In this document: piece after piece, positions 16,986 through 25,839 of the stretch | Layout: each line of letters opens with the position of its first letter | How positions within the stretch are numbered: the stretch's first letter is position 1 | Assembly: GCA_022769545.1 (NCBI GenBank) | Contig: JALEJS010000005.1 | Coordinates: 29,287-93,286, forward strand | DNA from: Blautia sp. | GTDB lineage: Bacteria > Bacillota > Clostridia > Lachnospirales > Lachnospiraceae | Length of the DNA: 64,000 bases | Reading direction: 5' to 3' | Notes under the pieces: generated by a model | Seen by the model: only the letters and a program-made list of their open reading frames with translations | The model's database searches: none | What the model was told of the DNA's origin: nothing | Program-made: the position numbers and the translations under genes

Positions 16986-18836
16986 ATGGTTTTCAGAAAA
17001 ATTGTGAATCATGTAAAAAGTCATATGTCTTACAGCTTTATCGGAACAGGCATCGCGCTGTTTCTTTTTGCAGTTTTTTTCTTCCAGAGTTATCTGCAAA
17101 ATGAATATATGCAGTATCTGCTGGCGGAAACCAGCAAGACAGAAAGTGCGGTGCTGGATGCTTCGGCAAACAATTTCAACAGTATGCTGCGGGATGCGCT
17201 GCTGATGGGGGCGGATGCGGTGATGGATTCGGAACTGTATACGCTGGTGGAGAATGTGATCGAAAGCGAAGGCGCACTCAGAGATACCATGCGTCTGGAC
17301 ATAAAACTGAATAATATTACACATTACAACAGTGACATTGCGGCGACGACCGTGGTGACAGAAGACGGTCTGCTGTGCGAGTATGGCAGATACTGGAACA
17401 ACAGCGGTTATCATGAACTCTGGCGGGGAGATAATCTGGAGGTTCTGACCAGACTGTATGAAGAGGTGATGGAGCTGACGCAGATCCGTTCAGCCGCCAG
17501 CTATGCGGTGAGTACAGCACCGCTCACACATGAGGATTTTCCGCAGATGCTTCTGTATCATATCGCGTATCCGCTGGTGGGAAGCCGTGCGGACAAAACC
17601 GCCAGCTGCGCAGTGGTGGTATTTTCCATGCGTCTGGACCGGATCATACAGTCCAGTGCGCTTTCAAACGCCGAACAGGGTGATTACATCAGTGAATATA
17701 TTACAGACGGGGATGGAACGGTGCTGTACCACCGCAACAGCGAGCTGCAGGGAGAGAATGAGAGGCATCTCAACACCGAGTCCATTGAGGAACTGGAAAA
17801 ATCGCTGGATTATATGGGGTGGACCATCCATATTGACATTGATACCAACCGTATGCGCAAAACCGTACAGAATATGTTTGGCGAGGGAGTGGTTGTCTAT
17901 CTCGTGCTCCTGCTGTTCTGCATTGTGATCTGGAATGTTCTGCTCTGGAGAATCCTGCAGCCTGTGGGAGATATCGGAAGGGCCATGCGGGAGATCCGCC
18001 ATGGCGAATTCGGAGGAGAAATCAAAATCAGGGGTACGCATGAGCTGTGGCAGCTGGCACACCAGTACAACCGAACGGTTCGTGCCCTTGAGGTGCAAAG
18101 GGAGGAGACGAAACGGGAGTTTGAGGAGAAAACCCTCACGCTGCAGCGCTGCAATGAGGCGGAAAAGGAGGCGCTGGAATCGCAGATCAATGCGCATTTT
18201 CTGTGCAACACACTGGGAGCAATCAATTACAGCGCCATCGAAAACGGGGACACGGAAGTGTCTGTTCTTCTGAAAAATCTTTCCGGAATTTTGTATTATA
18301 CGTTTTCCAAAGAGACAAAGATGGTTACGCTGGGAGAGGAGATCGACTGGGTCTGCCAGTATCTGTACCTGCAGAAATTCCGTCTGATGGACGTGTTTGA
18401 CTATGAAATCAGCTTTCCGGAGGAATACAACGAATGGCCATGCTGCAAGCTGTTTCTGCAGCCCTTTGTGGAGAATTCCATCCTGCACGGGTTCGAAGGA
18501 TGGGAGAGAGGCGGAAAAATCGTGATCGCGGGAAAAGAGTCCGGCGGGCGGCTGATGATGACGGTGGAGGATAATGGCTGCGGAATGGAAAAGGATGTCA
18601 GTGATGCGATCGAGCGGATTCTTTCAGGAAATGCCGAAATCGAGAGAAACCACATCGGCATCGGGATCCAGAACGTACTGGCGAGATTGCGGATGTATTA
18701 TGGACCGGAGATGGAAGTGAAGCTGGAAACGGCACCCGGTAAGGGTACAAAATTTATTATGTGGCTGCCGATTCCTGCAGACATTCTGGAAGAGAGTGCG
18801 GATTTTGGCACGGAAGATACATTTGAAAATATCTGA
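16986..18836 (+). CDS. YesM/LytS-family sensor histidine kinase
   Basis: A 616-residue membrane sensor. One helix near residues 13-33, a large extracytoplasmic sensor region, a second helix near 300-322, a HAMP linker (ILQPVGDIGRAMREI), the His_kinase domain with QINAHFLCNTL (phospho-His about residue 404; the usual Pro and Tyr of QINPHFLYNTL are replaced), and a HATPase domain (PFVENSILHGFE, DNGCGM, GIGIQNVLARL, GKGT). It pairs with the AraC-type response regulator 16 bases downstream; together they probably control the oligosaccharide operon that follows. Start at 16986 was preferred to 16974 because GGGGAAG precedes it. Confidence 0.9.
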   Translation: MVFRKIVNHVKSHMSYSFIGTGIALFLFAVFFFQSYLQNEYMQYLLAETSKTESAVLDASANNFNSMLRDALLMGADAVMDSELYTLVENVIESEGALRDTMRLDIKLNNITHYNSDIAATTVVTEDGLLCEYGRYWNNSGYHELWRGDNLEVLTRLYEEVMELTQIRSAASYAVSTAPLTHEDFPQMLLYHIAYPLVGSRADKTASCAVVVFSMRLDRIIQSSALSNAEQGDYISEYITDGDGTVLYHRNSELQGENERHLNTESIEELEKSLDYMGWTIHIDIDTNRMRKTVQNMFGEGVVVYLVLLLFCIVIWNVLLWRILQPVGDIGRAMREIRHGEFGGEIKIRGTHELWQLAHQYNRTVRALEVQREETKREFEEKTLTLQRCNEAEKEALESQINAHFLCNTLGAINYSAIENGDTEVSVLLKNLSGILYYTFSKETKMVTLGEEIDWVCQYLYLQKFRLMDVFDYEISFPEEYNEWPCCKLFLQPFVENSILHGFEGWERGGKIVIAGKESGGRLMMTVEDNGCGMEKDVSDAIERILSGNAEIERNHIGIGIQNVLARLRMYYGPEMEVKLETAPGKGTKFIMWLPIPADILEESADFGTEDTFENI

Positions 18837-18852
18837 GACGGGAGGTTTTAGC

Positions 18853-19602
18853 TTGAAAATTATTATTGTGGAGAATGAGCAGAGAGCCAGACAGGGGATA
18901 TGCAGACTGATCGAGAGTATTCCGGGCGATTATGAGGTGACGGCACAGGCCTCAAATGGAGAGACGGCACTGGAACTGATTCAGCAGCTGAACCCGGATG
19001 TGGTATTTACGGATATCAAAATGCCGTATATGGATGGAATTACTCTGATCCAGGAGGCGCGTGCCAGAAATCTGACGGCAGAATTCGTGGTGATCAGTGC
19101 GTATGCCGATTTTCAGATGGCACAGCAGTGCATCTCTCTGGATGTGACAGAATATCTTCTGAAGCCCCTGACCAAAAATGAGATGGAAAATGTTCTGACA
19201 CGGCTTTCGGCCAGAATGAAGGGTGAGAGAGTTTATCTGAAAAAGGAACAGAAAGACGATCATCTGCGCAGCCGGTATCCGGATGCACACCCCATGGTCC
19301 TTCGTGCGCTGGATATGATCGAAAAAGATTACGACAAGAAAATCACACAGACCGATCTGGCAGAGAAGCTGGGAATCAGTCCGCAGTATTTCAGCTATAT
19401 TTTTTCCAGACATGTGGGAGAGGGCTTCGCCACATTCCTGAAAAAATACAGAATCAGTCAGGCGCAGAGGCTGCTCCGGGAAAGTGATGCGGACAAAAAT
19501 CAGATCGCTTATATGGTGGGATTTTCCGATGTCAAATATTTTCACAAGGTATTTCGTGAGGTGACAGGAAAAAACCTGTCCGAATATCTTCATGAACAGT
19601 AA
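18853..19602 (+). CDS. YesN-type response regulator (receiver plus AraC helix-turn-helix)
   Basis: A 249-residue regulator. The receiver domain (residues 1-120) has the phosphorylatable Asp54 in VVFTDIKMP and the Lys of YLLKPL; the acidic pair is Glu7-Asn8 rather than two acids. The C-terminal AraC domain (residues about 150-249) carries two helix-turn-helices (ITQTDLAEKLGISPQYFSYIF and IAYMVGFSDVKYFHKVFRE). TTG at 18853 is the start, with GGGAGG 7 bases upstream. Direct repeats AAAATATTAAAAA just before the -35 of the next operon are the likely binding sites. Confidence 0.92.
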   Translation: MKIIIVENEQRARQGICRLIESIPGDYEVTAQASNGETALELIQQLNPDVVFTDIKMPYMDGITLIQEARARNLTAEFVVISAYADFQMAQQCISLDVTEYLLKPLTKNEMENVLTRLSARMKGERVYLKKEQKDDHLRSRYPDAHPMVLRALDMIEKDYDKKITQTDLAEKLGISPQYFSYIFSRHVGEGFATFLKKYRISQAQRLLRESDADKNQIAYMVGFSDVKYFHKVFREVTGKNLSEYLHEQ

Positions 19603-19628
19603 ATGGCATATAAAATGACGATAAAGTG

Positions 19629-19666
19629 CGTGAATTTGCATAAATTATTATGCGAATTCACGTTTT
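19629..19666 (+). terminator. Terminator after the two-component system
   Basis: CGTGAATTTGCATAA (19629-19643) pairs with TTATGCGAATTCACG (19648-19662), 15 bp with one wobble, then T4. Confidence 0.8.
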
Positions 19667-19684
19667 CTATATTAAAATCAAACG

Positions 19685-19730
19685 AAAATATTAAAAAAAT
19701 GTACTAAAATTCTCCTTAAAATATTAAAAA
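19685..19730 (+). promoter_or_regulatory. Tandem direct repeats, likely AraC-type response regulator sites
   Basis: AAAATATTAAAAA occurs at 19685-19697 and again identically at 19718-19730, 33 bases (about three helical turns) apart on the same DNA face. The second copy ends 6 bases before the predicted -35. This is the expected layout for an AraC-family activator; the cognate regulator gene ends 82 bases upstream. Confidence 0.6.
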
Positions 19731-19736
19731 CCTCAG

Positions 19737-19765
19737 TGGACTGAACAAAAAAGCAAGAGTATAAT
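19737..19765 (+). promoter_or_regulatory. Promoter of the oligosaccharide operon
   Basis: TGGACT (19737-19742), 17-bp spacer, TATAAT (19760-19765). The poor -35 fits an activator-dependent promoter. Confidence 0.65.
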
Positions 19766-19887
19766 AAAACTATCAATTAAGGCACGTGCTTTAAAAATGT
19801 CAGACAATTTGTGTTCGCGCGGCAAAAACTGACAACCAGGAAACGGATTCCGGATGGGAATCCGGATGCAAGAAAAGGAGGACGAAA

Positions 19888-21141
19888 ATGAAAAAACAGT
19901 TAACACTGGCAATCGCTGCTGTTGCAGCAAGCGTATCTTTCTCTGCGATCGCAGTACAGGCAGAGCCGACAGAAATCGAACTCTGGCATTATTTCGATGC
20001 GTCTGCAGATGCAAAGGCAATCGTAGACTGGGTAGACGAATACAATACTCTTCAGGATGACATCCATATTACAGCTACCTATGTATCCCGTGACGAGTTG
20101 ATGAACCAGTATACAGTAGGTGCTCTTTCTGGTGAACTTCCGGATATCGGTATGGTGGACTCTCCGGATATGGCTTCTTACATTTCTCTCGGTGTTTTCG
20201 AAGACATCACAGACGAATTAGAGGCATGGGGAGAACTGGGTAACTTCTATGAAGGACCGCTCAGCTCCTGTATGGATCCGGACGGAAGAATTTACGGTCT
20301 TCCTCAGAATTCCAACTGTCTGGCTCTTGCATGCAACCTGGATGCACTTGAGGCAGCCGGATATGATCATATGCCGACAAGCCTGGCAGAACTTCAGGAA
20401 ATGGCAGCAGCTACCACAGATCCTGATACACAGACCTACGGTTTTGCAATGTGCTGTATCTCCACAGAAGAGGGAACCTTCCAGATCCTTCCGTGGCTGC
20501 GCGGTACACAGGACGGTGCAGAGCGCGTGAACGTTGACAACCTGACAGCAGATTCTGCAGTGAAAGGTCTGACCGCTCTCTCCGACATGATCAACAATGG
20601 CTACATGAGCAAAGAATGTATCAACTGGACACAGGCTGACGCGTTCAATCAGTTCGCAGCAGGAAAGGCTGCTATGGCTGAGGTTGGTACATGGCATCTG
20701 GCACAGACAGACGCGATTGCCGGATTCAATTACGGATTCTGCCTGCTTCCGACTGGTGATGAAGGAACATCCAGCTCCACAATCGGCGGTGAAAACTTTG
20801 GTGTATGCTCCGGTGCAGAAAACAAAGAAGCATGTGTGGCATTCCTTGAGTGGCTGTGCTCTCAGGAAAAAGAAGGCGAATGGGGCGTAGTAGCCGGCAA
20901 GATCCCGACCCGTTCCGATTCCACATCCGAATACGACTATGAGCAGGAAGGCTTTGCTGTCTTCACAGATGAAATGAATTATGCCGATGCACGTGGACCG
21001 CACGCTGAATGGCCAAGCATTTCCGAAGCAATCTACAGTGCTACACAGTCTGTATTTGTAGACGGTGTTGCTCCTGCAGATGCTATGGCAGCTGCAATGG
21101 AAAAAATTTCCCCGATCGTTGAGGAGACTCCTCTTCCATAA
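19888..21141 (+). CDS. Extracellular oligosaccharide-binding protein (SBP family 1)
   Basis: A 417-residue exported protein: signal peptide (1-26, ending AVQA before EP, no lipobox), then the family 1 solute-binding fold (IELWHYFD, DIGMVDSPDM, FEDITDELEAW, GRIYGLPQNSNCLALACN, GKAAMAEVGTW, IGGENFGVCSG). It binds an oligosaccharide for the two permeases downstream. AAAGGAGG precedes the ATG. A strong hairpin-T element follows the gene, which would allow higher expression of the binding protein than of the membrane genes, a common arrangement. Confidence 0.9.
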   Translation: MKKQLTLAIAAVAASVSFSAIAVQAEPTEIELWHYFDASADAKAIVDWVDEYNTLQDDIHITATYVSRDELMNQYTVGALSGELPDIGMVDSPDMASYISLGVFEDITDELEAWGELGNFYEGPLSSCMDPDGRIYGLPQNSNCLALACNLDALEAAGYDHMPTSLAELQEMAAATTDPDTQTYGFAMCCISTEEGTFQILPWLRGTQDGAERVNVDNLTADSAVKGLTALSDMINNGYMSKECINWTQADAFNQFAAGKAAMAEVGTWHLAQTDAIAGFNYGFCLLPTGDEGTSSSTIGGENFGVCSGAENKEACVAFLEWLCSQEKEGEWGVVAGKIPTRSDSTSEYDYEQEGFAVFTDEMNYADARGPHAEWPSISEAIYSATQSVFVDGVAPADAMAAAMEKISPIVEETPLP

Positions 21142-21205
21142 GTCGGACGGCGCAATGCCGGATGGTATTTCGGGTATTTCATACAGTGATTTCTGAAACT
21201 GAATT

Positions 21206-21248
21206 CCACGTTTCCGGCAGCCATGCTGCCGGAGAACGTGGATTTTTT
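21206..21248 (+). terminator. Intra-operon terminator/attenuator after the binding-protein gene
   Basis: CCACGTT and CCGGCAGC (21206-21221) pair with GCTGCCGG and AACGTGG (21225-21241), followed by T6. It would reduce but not abolish transcription of the permeases. Confidence 0.75.
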
Positions 21249-21255
21249 AAAAGTC

Positions 21256-21302
21256 ACTAAACGGAAATGTCTGCTCGCGCAGACATTATCAATCATAAAA
21301 GG
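21256..21302. repeat. Interspersed ~45-bp palindromic repeat, copy 1
   Basis: The stretch contains AATGTCTGC-TCGC-GCAGACATT (9-bp hairpin) and matches 46895-46940 at about 40 of 45 positions. It lies between a binding-protein gene and a permease gene; the other copy lies between unrelated signalling genes. Confidence 0.7.
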
Positions 21303-21321
21303 AAAGAGAGGCGATTCGCTT

Positions 21322-22209
21322 ATGAAAACAAAAAAGGCCAGCTCCAGGCGAGAGAATGACGGATATCTGTTTATTCTTCCGGCATTCATTTATATGCTGG
21401 TAGTTCTGGGCTATCCTCTGGTATACAACCTGGTCCTCAGCTTTAAAAATGTGGATGTGAAAAACCTTACAAAAGGCGGATCCGTGTTTATTGGTTTTGA
21501 AAATTATATCAACCTCTTCCATGACAGCACGTTCCTGCTGGTTCTGAGAAACACGTTTATTTTTACGATTACGTGTCTGGTGTTCCAGTTTACGATCGGT
21601 TTTGCATTTGCCATGTTCTTTAATCAGAAATTCAAGCTCTCCGGTCCGATCCGGGGTATGATTCTGGTCAGCTACATGATGCCGATGTCGGTTACCGGTC
21701 TTCTGGGTAAAAATATTTTCTCCAATGCCGGTCTGATCAATGACCTGCTTTCCAAAATCGGTATTTCCGGACCGGAATGGCTGGTTACCGGTTCGACGGC
21801 ATTGATTGCCGTGATTATTATGAACTGCTGGGTAGGTATTCCATTCAATATGCTGCTTCTGATGTCCGGTCTGACCAGTATTTCCCAGGATGTATACGAA
21901 AGTGCATCCATCGACGGTGCAAACTGGGGACAGAAGTTTTTGCATATCACCCTGCCGCTGATGAAGGGCTCCATCATGGCAGTACTGATGCTGGGCTTCA
22001 TTTATACCTTCCGTGCATTCGACCTTATGTATATCATGACCGCAGGTGGTCCTCTGAATGCGACCGATGTGCTGGGTACCTATTCCTATGTAAAATCCTT
22101 TACGCAGTTTAAGTTCTCGGAAGGTGCTGCAGTTGCCATGGTACTGTTTGCATGCCTCTTCGTGATCGGACTGTTTTATCTGAGACTGCTGGCAAAGGAG
22201 GATGATTAG
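21322..22209 (+). CDS. Sugar ABC transporter permease (UgpA/MsmF type)
   Basis: A 295-residue membrane protein with six helices and the EAA-loop signature YESASIDGANWGQKFLHITLPLM. It is the first of two permeases of a CUT1 oligosaccharide importer. The start at 21322 (MKTKKASS) follows AAAGGAAAGAGAGG; earlier in-frame ATGs lie inside the intergenic repeat and are not plausible. No ATPase is encoded in the operon, so a shared MsmK-like ATPase elsewhere is expected. Confidence 0.92.
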   Translation: MKTKKASSRRENDGYLFILPAFIYMLVVLGYPLVYNLVLSFKNVDVKNLTKGGSVFIGFENYINLFHDSTFLLVLRNTFIFTITCLVFQFTIGFAFAMFFNQKFKLSGPIRGMILVSYMMPMSVTGLLGKNIFSNAGLINDLLSKIGISGPEWLVTGSTALIAVIIMNCWVGIPFNMLLLMSGLTSISQDVYESASIDGANWGQKFLHITLPLMKGSIMAVLMLGFIYTFRAFDLMYIMTAGGPLNATDVLGTYSYVKSFTQFKFSEGAAVAMVLFACLFVIGLFYLRLLAKEDD

Positions 22210-22210
22210 A

Positions 22211-23047
22211 ATGTTTAAGACAAAAGAAGGAAAAAAGGAACTGATCAATTCCATCATCGCAATCATTATCGCACTTATTTTTCTTTTTCCCATTTACTGG
22301 CTGATACAGATCTCTTTTAAATCAGATACAGAGACATTCGGAAAAATACTGACCTATTTTCCGCATGAGTTCACCGTGGATCCCTGGCTGGTGAACCTGA
22401 CCGATACAACGTTCCTGTTATCGCTGAGAAACAGTTTTATCAATGGTTTCCTGACCATGGGTATCGCGCTGCTTCTTGGCGTTCCGGCAGCCTACGGAAT
22501 GGGCCGGTTTAAAGTGCGCGGCTCACATGTCTTTTTGCTGACCTTCCTGGTGGCACAGATGCTTCCCGCATCTCTGACGCTGACTCCGATGTACCTGATT
22601 TTTAACAAGCTTCATATCCTCGGAACACATTTTACTGCGCCGATCGCCATAGCGGCGGCGTCCATTCCGTTTGCGGTTGTCACGCTCCGGCCGTATTTCA
22701 AGAGTGTGCCGAAGGCGCTGGATGAAGCAGCCAGACTGGATGGATGCGGTGCTCTGAAATCATTTTTATTTGTCATGATTCCGGCAGTAAAAACCGGTAT
22801 TATTACCATCGTTGTAATCTCCTTCCTCAATGGATGGAATGACCTGGTATATTCCATGACCTTTAACGTAAATGCAGAGATGCGTCCTCTGACAGCAAAT
22901 ATTTACAAATTCCAGAATGCGTATGGTACCAAATGGAACTGTATCATGGCGTATGGAACCATTCTGGTAATTCCGGTCGTTCTGCTCTTTATTTTCCTGC
23001 AGAAATATATTGTGGGCGGACTGGTGGCAGGTGCGGTAAAAGACTGA
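22211..23047 (+). CDS. Sugar ABC transporter permease (UgpE/MsmG type)
   Basis: A 278-residue membrane protein with six helices and the EAA loop LDEAARLDGCGALKSFLFVMIPAVK. It forms a heterodimer with the permease encoded directly upstream (stop and start separated by one base). ATG at 22211 has AAAGGAGG 10 bases upstream; ATG at 22202 would sit on top of that site. Confidence 0.92.
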   Translation: MFKTKEGKKELINSIIAIIIALIFLFPIYWLIQISFKSDTETFGKILTYFPHEFTVDPWLVNLTDTTFLLSLRNSFINGFLTMGIALLLGVPAAYGMGRFKVRGSHVFLLTFLVAQMLPASLTLTPMYLIFNKLHILGTHFTAPIAIAAASIPFAVVTLRPYFKSVPKALDEAARLDGCGALKSFLFVMIPAVKTGIITIVVISFLNGWNDLVYSMTFNVNAEMRPLTANIYKFQNAYGTKWNCIMAYGTILVIPVVLLFIFLQKYIVGGLVAGAVKD

Positions 23048-23068
23048 TAAAAAAAGGAGACATTTGTT

Positions 23069-25102
23069 ATGGCATCACAGGATGAAGTAAAAGTTGTTTA
23101 TGGCTATTTTGAACAGAAGGGAAATGCTCTTTGCTACCGCTATGAGGCAGAGAGACTGATCATCGAGCCGTGGGGAGAAAACAGCCTGCGTGTGCGCTCT
23201 ACAAAGCTGGCACAGATGCCGGAGGAGGACTGGGCGCTTCTGAAACAGGAAAACCCCGGAACTCCCCGGATCACAGTGCGGGAAGACGGCGGAGAGATCG
23301 TGAACGGAAAAATCCGGGCAGAGATCAATCTGATCGGTAAGATCACATTTTATAACCAGAAAAACGAAATTCTTCTGGAAGAATATCTGCGCACGAGAAA
23401 AGATATGTTTGGCAGCACCTGCAGCTCTCTGGAGGTGGATGCGAGAGAATTTAAGCCAATCATCGGCGGAGATTACCGTCTGTCCATGCGGTTTATCTCC
23501 AACCCGGACGAAAAAATCTTCGGTATGGGCCAGTATCAGCAGCCGTTCCTGGATGTGAAGGGAGCAGATCTGGAGCTGGCACACAGAAATTCACAGGCAA
23601 GTGTGCCGTTTGCCGTATCCAGTCTTGGATATGGATTTCTCTGGAACAATCCGGCAGTTGGCCGTGTGAATTTCGGAAAGAATATCACCACATGGGAAGC
23701 TTTTTCCACGAAGAAGCTGGATTACTGGATCACCGCAGGAGACACACCGGCAGAAATTGAGGAGGCATATGCAAATGCCACCGGAAAAGTTCCGATGATG
23801 CCGGATTACGCTATGGGCTTCTGGCAGTGCAAGCTCCGCTATCAGACCCAGGAAGAGCTTCTGGAGGTTGCGAGAGAATATAAGAGAAGAGGTCTGCCGA
23901 TTTCTGTGATCGTTGTGGATTTCTTCCACTGGCCGATGCAGGGAGAATGGAAGTTTGATCCCACCTACTGGCCGGATCCGGATGCGATGATTGCCGAGCT
24001 GAAGGAAATGGGCATTGAGCTGATGGTTTCCATCTGGCCTACCGTGGATTACCGCAGTGAGAACTTTGAGGAAATGAAAGGCAAGGGCCTTCTGATCCGT
24101 GTGGAATCCGGATATCCCATCTCCATGGACTTCCAGGGAAATACGCTGCATTACGATGCGACCAATCCGGAAGCAAGAGAGTATGTGTGGGAAAAGGCAA
24201 AGAAGAATTATTACGACAAAGGTGTCAGAGTGTTCTGGCTGGATGAGGCAGAGCCGGAATATACGGTATATGATTTTGAGAATTACCGTTATCATCTGGG
24301 GCCGGATGTGCAGGTGGGAAACATCTATCCGGTGATGTACGCCAAGACATTCTTTGACGGCATGAAGGCAGAGGGACAGGAAAACATCATCAACCTTTTG
24401 CGCTGTGCATGGGCAGGATCACAGAGATATGGCGCTCTGGTATGGTCCGGTGATATCAAATCTTCCTTCCCGAGCATGAAAAACCAGGTGGCAGCAGGTC
24501 TGAATATGGGAATGGCAGGTATTCCGTGGTGGACGACCGATATCGGCGGATTCTTCGGAGCAAACGTGAATGATCCGGCCTTCCATGAAATCCTGATTCG
24601 CTGGTTCGAGTATGGATGCTTCTGCCCGGTTATGCGTCTTCACGGATACCGCTGGCCGCTGCAGCCGCAGTATGGGACAACGGGCGGCGCAACATGCGTA
24701 TCCGGTGCGCCGAATGAAGTGTGGAGCTACACCGATCAGGTATATGAGATCCTGAGCTATTATCTGAACCTTCGTGAGAAAATCCGTCCGTACGTGGCAG
24801 AACGTATGAAGGAAGCCCACGAAAAGGGCACTCCGGTCATGCGGACGCTGTTCTATGAATTCCCGGAGGACAGGGAATCCTGGAACGTGGAAGACGAGTA
24901 TATGTTCGGACCGGATATCCTGGTAAAACCGATCACGGATGCGGGCTGTACACAGACGGCTGTCTATCTGCCGGCTGGCGCAAAATGGACCAATGCATGG
25001 ACCGGTGAGGAATTTGAGGGAGGTCAGACTGTGACAACCGCAGCGCCCATCGAGCAGATTCCGCTGTTTACAAAGGACGGATACAGACTGGATCTGAAAT
25101 AA
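23069..25102 (+). CDS. Glycoside hydrolase family 31 (alpha-xylosidase/alpha-glucosidase-like)
   Basis: A 677-residue cytoplasmic enzyme. An N-terminal beta-sandwich precedes the TIM barrel with VIVVDFFHWPMQGEW, the nucleophile Asp in FWLDEAEPE, the acid/base Asp in VWSGDIKSSF, and the substrate motif MRLHGYRWP. This barrel type, with FWLDEAEPE, is seen in GH31 alpha-xylosidase-like groups, but linkage specificity cannot be fixed from sequence. Second GH31 of the operon (25840) is of the YicI type, so the two likely act on different positions of the imported oligosaccharide. Confidence 0.9.
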   Translation: MASQDEVKVVYGYFEQKGNALCYRYEAERLIIEPWGENSLRVRSTKLAQMPEEDWALLKQENPGTPRITVREDGGEIVNGKIRAEINLIGKITFYNQKNEILLEEYLRTRKDMFGSTCSSLEVDAREFKPIIGGDYRLSMRFISNPDEKIFGMGQYQQPFLDVKGADLELAHRNSQASVPFAVSSLGYGFLWNNPAVGRVNFGKNITTWEAFSTKKLDYWITAGDTPAEIEEAYANATGKVPMMPDYAMGFWQCKLRYQTQEELLEVAREYKRRGLPISVIVVDFFHWPMQGEWKFDPTYWPDPDAMIAELKEMGIELMVSIWPTVDYRSENFEEMKGKGLLIRVESGYPISMDFQGNTLHYDATNPEAREYVWEKAKKNYYDKGVRVFWLDEAEPEYTVYDFENYRYHLGPDVQVGNIYPVMYAKTFFDGMKAEGQENIINLLRCAWAGSQRYGALVWSGDIKSSFPSMKNQVAAGLNMGMAGIPWWTTDIGGFFGANVNDPAFHEILIRWFEYGCFCPVMRLHGYRWPLQPQYGTTGGATCVSGAPNEVWSYTDQVYEILSYYLNLREKIRPYVAERMKEAHEKGTPVMRTLFYEFPEDRESWNVEDEYMFGPDILVKPITDAGCTQTAVYLPAGAKWTNAWTGEEFEGGQTVTTAAPIEQIPLFTKDGYRLDLK

Positions 25103-25164
25103 TGCAGAAGCAGTGCGGAAACAGTGCAGAAATAATGCAGAAATAATGATGTCGGAGGAATCGG

Positions 25165-25824
25165 ATGAAAAAACAGGACAAATCCTTTGGGAAAAAAATG
25201 TTTGACTTTGATGGCAATTTTTACACCTATACGGGAAAGATTTTTGATCTGCTGCTGGTGAGTGTCTACTGGCTGATCGGATGTCTTCCAGTGATTACGA
25301 TTGGAGCATCCTTCAGTGCGTTATATGCGGCAGTGACAAAATCTGTGCGGCATGACCGGGATTCGGTGTCTGCCCAGTTCTGGCACGCATATAAGCAGAA
25401 CCTTCTTTCATCCATTCCTCTTACATTGATTTACGGAGGCGTGATTTTTCTCATGTTTCTGAATATCGGTATTCTGCATGCGAAAACGAACGGCTTATTT
25501 GGATTGTTTTTTATTGTTTTGTATGCACTGGTGATTGTATTTTTTATCGCCGCTGCATGCTATGTATTTCCGGCGCTGTCGCGGTTTGCGATGCCGTCAG
25601 GATGGTTTGTAAAATTATCTTTTTATATGACTGTCAAACATTTGCCGATCACACTGATGCTGCTGGTGATGTTTGCGGCATCCTACCTGGCGCTGCTGGC
25701 TCAGCCGGCATTGTTTCTGGTGATTCCGGGAGTGGTTTCCTGTGTGTCGTCTTATATGATCGAACCGCTTCTGGACCGGCATATGCCAGAGGAAAATCAT
25801 ACATCAGGGGAAAACTGTGAGTAG
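25165..25824 (+). CDS. YesL family membrane protein (DUF624)
   Basis: A 219-residue membrane protein with about five helices and the family opening FDFDGNFYTYTGKIFDLLLVS, then LPVITIGASFSALYAAVTKSVR. YesL proteins are found inside carbohydrate ABC operons beside YesM/YesN systems; their function is unknown. It lies between two GH31 genes, with GGAGG ahead of the start. Confidence 0.88.
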   Translation: MKKQDKSFGKKMFDFDGNFYTYTGKIFDLLLVSVYWLIGCLPVITIGASFSALYAAVTKSVRHDRDSVSAQFWHAYKQNLLSSIPLTLIYGGVIFLMFLNIGILHAKTNGLFGLFFIVLYALVIVFFIAAACYVFPALSRFAMPSGWFVKLSFYMTVKHLPITLMLLVMFAASYLALLAQPALFLVIPGVVSCVSSYMIEPLLDRHMPEENHTSGENCE

Positions 25825-25839
25825 GAGGAGTGGACAAAG

